From Gonium pectorale (lineage: Eukaryota > Chlorophyta > Chlorophyceae > Chlamydomonadales > Volvocaceae): a stretch of DNA of 52,240 nucleotides. Under the pieces are notes generated by a model, which was not told the DNA's origin, made no database searches, and worked only from the letters and a program-made list of their open reading frames with translations. A program made the position numbers and the translations under genes. Where the stretch lies: assembly GCA_001584585.1 (NCBI GenBank), contig LSYV01000004.1, positions 108,625-160,864 of the forward strand, in the 5' to 3' direction. This document shows positions 21,243 to 30,857 of the stretch, in pieces (positions within the stretch are counted from its first letter, which is position 1; every line of letters begins with the position of its first letter).

Positions 21243-24033
21243 GGTGTCGACAACATCCCCAACGTTAGACGCCGAGAGATAGTGGGCACCGCTGTGGGTA
21301 TGCTGCCACGCGGCGGGCTGGAAAACCTGCGCACATCAGAAAGCCAGCCAGTTTCAAGGGTCTTGGCCATTCAAACAGCTGAGCTGGCTGACGTACCTTG
21401 AAACGTGCGAGCACTACGCCATGGGAGTTTTGACTTTCCCGGTTCCCTGCGCAGCGAGCTGCAGATTTCAGCGCCAGCACAACCCCACACGTTTACCGGT
21501 CCACCTCACCAAGCGGTAGCGGGGACCACATAAGGAGCGCCCCCTGTGCAGCGGCCAATCGACGAAGGGGTTAGCAGGACTGATTGTCCCCGTTGAGGGA
21601 AACAAGGGACGACGCACAGCAGAAAATGACGCACCCATATGCTGGCCACTCCCAGGAGAGCCACAGCGAGGGCCAAGCAAGGGCCAAGCAAGCGCCGAAA
21701 GCAACCCGACGACAGCCCCTGCTTCGGCGATTGCCGCAAAACGCCTGTCCGGCTGTTCCATGCCGGACAAGCATTAGAAGATGGTAGCTCTCGAAGCCGG
21801 CAAGTGCTGCCGGGGCGCATGGTGTTGCTTCGTTACTAAGCAGGAGGAGGAGGTTGCCTATATTGTCATGGTCAACTCAGAGCACATTAGCACAGAATAG
21901 GGTCAGAAGAGGTTGGAAAAAATGTTTAGCAATGTTTAGCCGTACATTGTCCCTTTATCCCTGTATCCCCTCTGTAGGAAACAAGTTGCTCTTATAATGC
22001 ACACAACCGAATAGCCAAATCTTTCACCAAAGCAGGTGCCCTGCAGGATCTCATGCGAAGTCAATTTTCACGCAAGTCGGATGTGGAGGCGAAGCTACTG
22101 CGCTCGGATGGAGCTCGGATGTGGCCGCGTGGGTGGGGTTGCAAGCCGCGTCGCCCCATCGTAGCCATCTTGAGCCAAACTCGTGGAGTGGCTCAGGCAT
22201 CTAGCAGTGCTATTGCAAGATGTCACGGCGTTGATGTAGCTTGCGAAGATGGCAATCGGTGTTGGGTGGCAGGGCCCACGACACTACATGGCGGTTCATG
22301 CGGGGACCGTAGACAGATAGTGCAGGCCGACGGACGGACAGAGGTATTATTGGTATAAGCTACTTGCAGCAGGCTATGCAGCGTCACTTGCATTCCCTGT
22401 CACCCCCTATTTGGGGTACGGTATACGGGGCCCTAGTACCTGGTCCTTCATTTGCGTGGACGCTCAGCGGTTACCCTGGTGCACCCGTGGGTGCACCCTG
22501 ATCACTCCTTCTGCTCCTTCCGCATCATTTATCTGCCTATAGTACAACAAGCTGTGCAGCCTCACACACTGCCGTACGCGTGCGTGGCGCCTTTCGTCAC
22601 ACAGGGTCACAATCTCCCTCGCCGTCCTCACCTCCTCTTGTCACTGTCCCGATCCTCTACCGATACTGATACCAACTTCCAGTGCGTGACAGGTAGCTTT
22701 GCTCATGTAAAATGGAAACGCTGCAATTGGGGAGCATAGCAGGCTTTCACCCACATTTTGCAGCTAAGTCTACCGCTGGCCCGAGCCAGGAGGGCCCGTC
22801 TGCTCGTCTCCTTCACCTGCCATGCCTTGTCCCCAGGCGCCCTACAGGAAACGTTGCGCATTTGTGTTTCTGCTTTCTGTCTTTCACACAACACTGCATT
22901 AGCAAAGCATTTCCGACGCTCCATGTTGCGACCCGAATCTTGCTGTTTAGGACCGCAGAGCAACACGCGAAGTGGTAAAAAAGAGAGACCTGCACAGAAA
23001 GAGGGAGCCCGTGGTAAAGCCCGTAGCGTTAAGTGAATGAAGCAGGTTCCAGCCATGGAGCATGCATCTACAAACATATAAGGAATACTATTAGTATGAG
23101 ACTGCACTAATTGGTTATGCGTGAGATGGTGTTTGGTCCGGACGCACGGACGGAGACCATACCCAATCCCAGGGGACTCTGCCCCCTTATGCCGCTTCGC
23201 GGCGGGGGCTCGGCCCAAAAACTATCGTTACATTGTAATCGTGCTGTCGTGGTCGCAGGACAACGACATTCAGTTGTACCCTCCTATCCCCCACCGCACT
23301 GACCCATGGGTCGGTGGAGGGCTATAAGCAGGAACACGAAAATCTGTCGCACCTTACACTCGCTTCAGTATGGACCTCGTTCGCATCATGAACACTCATA
23401 ATCTCACTATGTCTCACACGCGTGGTAATTGATTTGCGCAATCACGTGTGAGTAACCGACCAACTACGCACAGGTACGCGTGTTCTAGGAGTGTGCAAGA
23501 GCATCAAGCCGTTCCAGGTTAAGGATTGCCGTTTGAGGACAACCTGAGATTGAGTAACAATTCTATACCAGGCGGGCCAATGCAGCGTCGGACAAGAATA
23601 CGCTTTACCAGTTCACTTGTTCCGCAGTACGCAGCGTGAACACATTCGTCATTTTGCGTCCAGGCTCCCCTATCGCTCATCTGACAAAAGGCTGTCCCAT
23701 GACAAGCAGCCTACTTTTACAGGCAAAGGCGAAAGCGATGAAGATAATAAATCAAGAAGCTACAGACGCTCGAGTGTTCCGTTCCGTAGGTATGATGTTA
23801 ATTGGCCGGAAACATCATCGTATGCAGCTGCTAACACATGCAGCTGCCAACAAACGAAATCAAGGTTTCGCAACAATGAGTGCCAGTATGCCAAAGAGCG
23901 GAATGAATCAAGTATGACTCAGCTAGTACCGCCATGCAAAGAATAAGGCACGAATAAGGCACAGAGCTCAGAAGTAATTGCCCACGATGAATGCGCATTT
24001 GTGGCGCTCTTGGGGTAGGTTCAGCGAGGACGT
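21243..24033. other. No gene seen; 3' flank of HYDA at the right end
   Basis: No supported coding region was found. The stretch is less GC-rich than the gene regions and holds only short frames. The right end (about 23700-24033) should contain the HYDA 3' UTR. A TTACA (TGTAA on the minus strand, the usual algal polyadenylation signal) lies at about 23717-23721. Confidence 0.4.
22478..22497. other. Perfect short inverted repeat
   Basis: The 20 bases form a 9-bp perfect stem (GGTGCACCC / GGGTGCACC) around a GT centre. No gene is adjacent, so a role is unknown. Confidence 0.5.
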
Positions 24034-27000
24034 CTACTCCATCTCGGCGCCGCCGGCGACGTAGTGGGTGTGCTGCGTGCACGAAAGGGTCACCAATTTG
24101 CAAAGACCCGTCAGCGGCAAACCCCAAGAATATGGCACATGGCAGGACAGTGTAACGAGAAACCTTGCGTACAGCATGCGTCCCAGGGACCCAAACAAAA
24201 ATCGCAAATGCCCCATTGCGAGTGATTTCCTAACCACAGCCACTAACCAGTAGGTCGTGCGCCTTGTGGCTCATGGGCTCCCCTAGGAACTCCGCGTAGA
24301 GCTGCTGGATGGCAGGATTCTCGTGCGACCTGCGGGGCAGGGCCAGTGGACTGCAGTTAGGACACCAAGCAACAAGAACTATGTTTGGGGTGGCGCCGCG
24401 CCGCTGCACGGTGACCAAATGATCACATTACCAGTAGCTTCGGCGCCGGTTTAAATGGACTGTACAAGCGCATGTAGCACGATCTCACCGCCGTACTTTC
24501 GACCGCTCGTCCAAGCTGTACACTGCGGCCTGGCGCTTGGCCGTGATCTGCTTGTCCTGGCTGCGCGGCTGGCCGCCGCCGCCCACGCAGCCGGCGGGGC
24601 ACGCCATCACCTCCACGAAGTCGTACTTGGCCTCGCCAGCCTGCGATGGGATAACGGAAGGGCGGATAAGCGAAGCGGAAGTCAGGAAAAGCCACAGCGG
24701 GCGAACGAAGGGCATCTGAGAACCCAACGCAAAGGAAACGCCGTGTTTTCCCTGCCAGGCCATTCCCTATTTTCCCTTCCAAGCCACCGGCACTCCTCCC
24801 GACTCTTCCAAACCCAGCGCACTTCCGTTACCCGCCCACCTGCATCTTTGTGATGAGCTTCTTGGCGTTGCCCAGCCCGTTGGCCACCGCGATGCGCAGC
24901 GTGAGGCCGCCCTGGCCGTCCTCCTCCGAAAAGCCCTTGCCGCCGTCCCAGTGGATGGGGCCAGCCGTGGTGACGCTGGCGGCGGCCTCGTCCTCGGTCT
25001 TCTTGGCCAGGCGGGCCGCGACCAGCTCCGCAAACTTGGAGCCGGGGGCGGGCACCATGTTGACCTCGGCCTCTTTGATGCCGTCCATGCCGCGCACCTC
25101 AGCGAAATTGAGACGGTCCATGGGCTGCTTGGTCACGATCTCGTACGCCTGAAGATGGATTAAAGCAGACACGGTTGCCAAGCGAATGTGCGTGACGGAG
25201 CACCAGAACTAGAATTGATGATACCATTGAGAATTGAGGCTTGCTTGCAAATGTTGCTCTATAAACCACCGTGCCAGACCCACCGTGCGCAGCGCGGCCT
25301 CCATGACGCCACCGGTGGTGCCGAAGAGCACGCCGGCGCCCGAGCCCTCACCGAGGGGGTTGTCAAAGTGACCCTCTGGCAGCTCCGGCAGCGGGATGTT
25401 GCGCTCCTGCATGTTGACAGTTTGCGTAAGCGTTGCTCGACACGCTGCGGAGCGCTGATTGAGACAAGATGGCGCAAGAGCCCTTCTGCAACGCAATTAC
25501 GGCATTCGTGCAGCTAGAAAGGGGAGATAGCAAGCTCTCCGCCCACATGCGCGCACTCGCATTTGTTCCCTGTTGCGCTGGGCGGGGCGAGGACGGAAGG
25601 GTAGGCCAGAGAGGCGTGCACACCCTCCCAACCCCGGCTCCGCCGGCGTCCAGTGCCCCGCCCGCGAGGGCCTCTGGTCCCCTTCCTGCCGCCCCGCTCA
25701 CAAACCTTGAAGATGTTGCCCAGCTCGGCCGTGGTGATGACGTGGTCCACGTCGCGCACGCCGGCCTCACCAGAGCAGAACCACTCTCGGTCGGCCTCAC
25801 CTAAGGGCGACGTTGTGCAGGACAGCGTTAGCATATGCCGGTGTGCCCTAAACAGCCTTGGAGTAGCCTTGATTACCGTTCAAAAGCACGGAACAGGTTC
25901 TGGATTCAGTCAAGTACGGACGTCCGACACTAATGCCAAGCCCAATGTCATGGCATGCGGTAGCAGGTAGACCGGCAGACGAAGCCGGCGCGCTCACCCT
26001 GCTTGCGCACACATGGCATGACCGACACCATGCAGATGTCACGGGCGGGGATTCCCTTCTTTTCGGCAAAGTACGTCTTGACCATGGCGCCCAGCATCAT
26101 CTGGGGGCTCTTGCAGGACGACAAGTACGGAATGAGCTCCGGGTAAGACTTCTCCGTCATGGCTGCGGGCAAGCGGCCGTTCAGTTATTACGAGGGGCGC
26201 TTGCGAGGTACAATGCAGCAATCAAGGCGAACAACGTGGGCCTAGCAGTCCGCAAGGGGCCTGGCCGGCGGGCGCTCACCAATCCATCCCGGGCAGCAGC
26301 TGGTGAACATGGGCAGCGGCTCGTCGCTGTGCGGGTGCGCCTCCAGGTGCTCCTTGAGGCGATGGACCAACTCGGTGCCCTCCTCCATGATGGTCAGGTC
26401 CGCACCAAACAGTGTGTCTGGCAAAGAGCGGAATGAACAGAAGACATTTTAAGGTTGCGGCACAAAACCAAGGCATGGCACGACAGACAGCAGAGACAGA
26501 GCTATATCGCCCTGAAGGGCGCTCTTGTCACGGCCAAGGGCTCACCAAACACGTGGTCAAAGCCCAGGCGTCGGAGGCCCTCCGCCAGCTGGCCGGGCGT
26601 GGTTGCGCCGGGCGCAAGCCCAAAGCTCTCAGCGATGGCGACACGGACAGCGGGGGCCACCTGAGCAATCACCACCTTGCGCCCGGGCGAATCGTGCGGC
26701 TTGTCTGCGAGGGAGTCAGGCGACAAGGCCGGGTCACTGTTCACATGTAGGTTTACTGACTGCTTCAGCGTGATCCTCAGGGCAGGTGCACAAGGCCTGC
26801 GGCACGAGTAGTTGCGCGACATAATTTGCGAGGGCTCACCCAGCTCAGCAAGGGCCAATTTCCAGTGAGGCTCGGCCTTGACACCGGCAGCAGCAGCCGC
26901 GAGAGAAGCGCCTGCGGGCGCGAGATGGGTTGGTTAGCACTTACGCATAAAGTGTAGCCCCATCGCCCCAATCGCACCGCGAGGCCCTGGCACGCTGGGT

Positions 27001-27122
27001 GCAAGCCTGGGGCATGATGAGAGAGCAGCGCGAAGCCGGGCCACGGGGGGGGCCGGCTGCTTCCCCGCGAGGCCACAGGGCGCGTAACAGGCGCGAGCGT
27101 CTCGAAACAGAAGCGACTTCAT
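24034..27122 (-). CDS. HYDA: [FeFe]-hydrogenase, algal type
   Basis: This enzyme catalyses reversible H2 formation from protons with electrons from ferredoxin in the chloroplast. I place 11 exons: 27122-26945, 26911-26840, 26704-26546, 26417-26280, 26162-25998, 25800-25706, 25406-25284, 25148-24840, 24640-24489, 24329-24248 and 24072-24034. They total 1512 bp (503 aa), close to the algal norm of about 500. The H-cluster motifs are TSCCPGW (175-181), MPCVRKQ (231-237) and [14 protein letters not shown] (from 425). The four cubane ligands are C178, C233, C427 and C431, with C177 as the proton-relay cysteine. The end reads [11 protein letters not shown]. There is no N-terminal ferredoxin-like domain. 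The first ~60 residues resemble a chloroplast transit peptide. Most introns start GTGAGC or GTGGG. The first intron would be only 33 bp, so exon 1 is the weakest part of the model. Confidence 0.97.
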
Positions 27123-27321
27123 CTTCTACACGTATACTGGTTACAGGAGGAGCTGGCGTGGAGGCAGACGAGTCGTCAACTGTAAAGGAGAGAAGTCAGC
27201 AGGAGTTTGCAAGGTCTTATAAGCTTTGGTCAGCAAGGTTTAGCACTTGCTGCTATCGCAAAACATGTGTAGTAATGTTGGCCCGCGGCCCTGACGTGAC
27301 ATGCCTGACGGACGGACTGCG
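27123..27321 (-). other. HYDA 5' flank and leader
   Basis: This is the proximal upstream region of HYDA. The transcription start cannot be located. It separates the start codon from the GTAC cluster listed next. Confidence 0.4.
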
Positions 27322-27391
27322 GTACAGCTGTACAGCGGTACTTTCCTGCCGTCAGCCGACAGCTTTCGGAGCATGATGGGTCGTTATGTAC
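27322..27391 (-). promoter_or_regulatory. GTAC cluster upstream of HYDA, candidate CRR1 sites
   Basis: GTAC occurs at 27322-27325, 27330-27333 and 27338-27341, spaced exactly 8 bp apart. A fourth lies at 27388-27391. They are about 200-270 bp upstream of the HYDA start. In Chlamydomonas the SBP-domain regulator CRR1 binds GTAC cores and is needed for hypoxic and copper-deficiency induction of hydrogenase genes. By chance one GTAC is expected per 256 bp. Binding here is inferred. Confidence 0.55.
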
Positions 27392-27826
27392 AGGTCTGTT
27401 CCTGCCCCCAAATGGCAGCGAGCAACCCTGACCGGCGGGAACTTACGAATCGGGCAGCCCCTGATATGTGAGTGGCAGGTGATGGCAGTGATACCGGTAA
27501 TGGGTTCAGCCTTTGGTACTCTGGAGACACTCCTTCCCAAGTCAGCAGGCGTTCCACCTAGATGCACATTATCGGCGGGAGGAGTAACTTACCTTGGGCA
27601 TGAACTCTGCGGCATCCCGCGCCAAACCTTCCCGACACGGAGGGCACGGCCAAAAACGGCCGAGGTCATAAGTCTTGGGGTCGGGAAGGGTTTGGGGGAG
27701 CCAACTCAGGGACTTCACATTCCGTATGCGGAAGCATCAATCCCGGGAAATTTTGGGAGCTCGGCGTTCCTTATGTTTTGGTCCGTAGAAAGCGGGGAGC
27801 TGCAAAGGTTACAGGTTAAGCCGGGC

Positions 27827-27840
27827 GGGGGGGGGGGGGG
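27827..27840 (+). repeat. Run of 14 G
   Basis: An uninterrupted homopolymer lies at the 3' edge of the retroelement remnant. The length is prone to sequencing error. Confidence 0.8.
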
Positions 27841-29150
27841 CATGGACGAAGTGCGAATATTGGGATGAGGAAGCGGGTCATGGTATCCATTGCCGTTTCT
27901 ACCCCGCTTGAGCGCCTGACGCCTAAGTATGGCGTGTCTAGAGTCCCAGACAGCCTGTAGGTAGGCTCCCACTGCAGCGGGCGGAGCCTCCTTCATAATA
28001 GTAATCATGTCTCTTGTCTCGTGTTTCCTTTTTTCATGTCTCGATGCCTAAAACCCAAGGCACCCTCAAACTGGTCCCGAAGCTGCTCGTAACAAAAAAA
28101 GAGAAATCCGCAAAGAAAGAGAGAGGTACCTCTACGGCCATACACACCCGAAGGCGCAACGTTTCCAGCAGAGAGGGCGGGTACAGAGCAAGACGTGTGA
28201 CGTTCGTCCCACGGGCATTCGCAGAACACGTGCAGTTCATCCTCTATAGCCATGGCGTCGCCACAGGCCTTGCATGTCCGCTCAGCCCGGGCTCGTCCGT
28301 TGGGCCGGTTCACTTACGGTTCCCAGCATCCTAGCCTAAACCGCATCAACGTTTGGTGCAGGCTGGGCACCATCACGGTCGCAGTATGGACTTGGGACAG
28401 CGGCCACCGTCAAGCCTTCGGCAAAGCTATCCATCACTTTGCCGATGGGTATGAGCAACGACGCGAAGTGCGTTACCCGCGCGCTACCCGTAAGTCCCTC
28501 GGGGGCCCGGATACCCGCGTCAGCAAGGAAGTGCAGTTCCCCTGCTGACCAGCAGTCGGTCACCCCATCGACAAGCGCGAGCTTCAGGTCTGCTATGAAG
28601 GCCCACTGTCACAGCGTATCGGGGCGCTCCACCAGCCCGCTCCAGAACCGCAGGACGAGCTTCGCTCAGTGGTACTGGAGTGGCCTCTGCGCCAACTTGC
28701 GGCAGAGCAGCGCATGGACGGGGGAGCGTGCTCCACCACCATTCGCATAAAGGCCATTTGCTCTTCAACCATGGGGTTTGACATGGCACTTTCAATCGAC
28801 ACATTATCAAAGTTAGGGCCCACACCTATGCCCCATAAGAGAGAACCGGGACAACCAAAGGCCAGAACAGGTCCATACGTAACTTGGGGGCATGGATCTT
28901 GTTCTCCCAACACAGGGCTACGAGGGAATGCATAGCTCGCTTGCCAGCTTTGAGGTAGGAGCTCGCCTGTGCACCCCGCCCTGGCCCATAGGTCAACCCC
29001 AGGTACTTTGCGGTCTCGTTATCGCTAAGGACCCTGAGCCGCTGACCCTACAAGATGTACGGAGCGGCACGGAGGTGGTTTCTCTCCCGGGCACTCCCTC
29101 GAAAGACCAGCACCTCGCACCTAGAATTATAGTTATCCCCGTCACACCAC
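27830..29150 (-). pseudogene. Broken non-LTR retrotransposon (reverse transcriptase C-terminal part)
   Basis: In several frames, read on the minus strand, this region encodes the downstream half of a LINE-type reverse transcriptase. It starts with a thumb-like region with KYLGLTYGPGRG (near 29010). FWPLVVPVLSYGA follows, then an in-frame TAG at 28826-28828 just before VWA. Further down is a zinc-knuckle-like CKACGDAMAIEDELHVFCEC (about 28285-28220), and near 27950 comes PAAVGAYLQAVWDSRHAIL, typical of the C terminus. Frame changes and the stop show it is dead. It lies in the HYDEF-HYDA intergenic space. The 5' end was not found, and a related fragment abuts the gap at 13376. Confidence 0.75.
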
Positions 29151-29383
29151 AGAAATCCGCTAGCAAGCGCAGCAGGCAATGCCTCGCCAACAAAGCTTGG
29201 CTGGTCTGCAGCTCTGCACGGCGGCCTGCGCTCTTAGATAGGACATTTGGACCAGATAGATGCATCACGACGGATCCGGCCGCCCATTGCAAACAGTTAA
29301 TGCAGCCGCTCCTAGCCACTGAAAGGCCCTGCCGGAAGATAGCCGGGCTATGGTCGTGCTGATACAGGTTCCACGAGACGGGG
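29151..29383. other. Flank of the retroelement remnant
   Basis: No gene is recognised in this short stretch. A second short piece of the same repeat family, including the reverse complement of GCGACGTTTCCAGCAG, lies nearby at 29500-29556. Confidence 0.4.
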
Positions 29384-29486
29384 ACCAGCGTGTAGACACC
29401 GGGCACAAGTAAAGACACCGGGCACGGGAATAGTAACCAGCGCGTAGACACCGTGCACGAGAAAAGACACCGGGCACGAGAAAAGA
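29384..29486 (+). repeat. Tandem repeat, two units of about 51 bp
   Basis: Units at 29384-29435 and 29436-29486 both begin ACCAGCG(T/C)GTAGACACC. Each contains two close copies of GACACCGGGCAC. The differences between units are few. Confidence 0.8.
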
Positions 29487-30135
29487 AAGCAGAGATAGGG
29501 AAGCTACCTCCGTAGTCAGACACACCCGAAGGGGCGACGTTTCCAGCAGGGTCTGTCAGGATTAGGGAGGGGCGGTTGCGCGAAGCCGAATTTCGTCGGC
29601 GCAGGCAGCGGTCACAGGTATGTAGACATGGCGACGTGCAGATGCAGGGAAAATCGCCCTCCACATCACTCAAGCATTGTGTAGCTGAGTGGGCGTTTGC
29701 ATCAAATGCAGACTCGACAGTCAACGCCTGAAGAGGATGGAAACATGGCCACGCCGCCCCTTCGTCCAATACTTTGCAAAGGCGACTCCCAACTTGCGCA
29801 GGTGGGTGGCACTGCCCCGCACGCCTCACCGCGCGACATGGTGGGTGGATGCTACTTCTGATAGTCAGGGAAGATGCAACCAGCAACTCGACAAGTACCG
29901 TCAGCGCGTCCCTGCATAAGCCGAATGGCTGCAAACGGTACGCGCCCCTTTGGATAAACCACGAGGCATGCTAGAGAGCGAGAGCCCTCAACAGAAAGTG
30001 GATGCATGCATTCTTGCTGTATTCCTGCTGGTGCACAACAGTCCTGCTGAACATTGTCTGCGATTAAGCCACTACATGTGCATCAGGGGACCAATTGTTC
30101 ACTATGGCCTCGCTTGGAAGCTTGAAGTGGAGAGA
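29487..30135. other. No gene seen
   Basis: Apart from a short retroelement-like piece at 29500-29556, I see nothing supportable. Frames on both strands lack domain features. Confidence 0.4.
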
Positions 30136-30195
30136 GACTTACGAAGAGCTTACGAAGAGACTTACGAAGAGACTTACGAAGAGACTTACGAAGAG
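30136..30195 (+). repeat. 12-bp minisatellite, five units
   Basis: The unit GACTTACGAAGA is repeated five times, the second unit being one base short. On the plus strand one frame reads as repeated YEET, but there is no sign that this is translated. Confidence 0.9.
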
Positions 30196-30857
30196 AACAC
30201 CCGTGTCGGACTCCAGCACCACGCACCAGGAACACGTGGATGGCAGGCGTCAAAGGGCACGACTGGCTGCCTCAGTCAATATGCGCAGAAAGGAGATGAC
30301 CCTCACCGCCACATTTCACCATACTGCTGATGAGTGCACTACTACGGTAAACAAGTGCTACAATTCTACGTGCAAGCTTCACATACAACCCGTACGATAC
30401 CGACACGGGGCCTAGGGTAGGCGCCTAAACACGAAGCGCCTGGAAAGAAGATTGTAATGCAAAGCCGTCGAGATACATTAAAATAGCTTGCAGCCGTACG
30501 ATGAAGCCGTGTTATGCATACCGCACAGGTTAGGACGTGCACGCCAAATAAATCGCGCCGATGTTGTACCCGCTACACCCGCAGCTGGCTGCGGCACCCA
30601 GGACAGCTTCATCGTACAAGACAACAAGCACAGAGGCAGTATGCCATCTTTCCGGAACTACACCCTCGGCCGGCACAACACATGGCAGAAGGGGTGTCTG
30701 ACTTCCAGCGGCGCAAAGCGCCACACATAAACTGAGCCATTATTTATAGCGGTCATCGCCTAAGCTTGCTCTGTGTGCTGTCGAGCGCAGGTTCCCAGTG
30801 CGCCTGATGCGCCCTGCGTTGGGCGTCCGCTCCGTCGAGCGTGGCTGCTGCGGCTTA
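30196..30857. other. 3' flank of HYDEF
   Basis: No gene is recognised. The right part should hold the HYDEF 3' UTR (minus strand). Short overlapping frames only. Confidence 0.4.

Noticed and set aside
23302..23313. Palindrome GACCCATGGGTC
   Set aside because: It is a single short palindrome with no neighbouring gene or partner site, so not distinguishable from chance.
30095..30330. Plus-strand frames reading repeated YEET or LTKR
   Set aside because: They are the translation of a 12-bp minisatellite with no other coding evidence.
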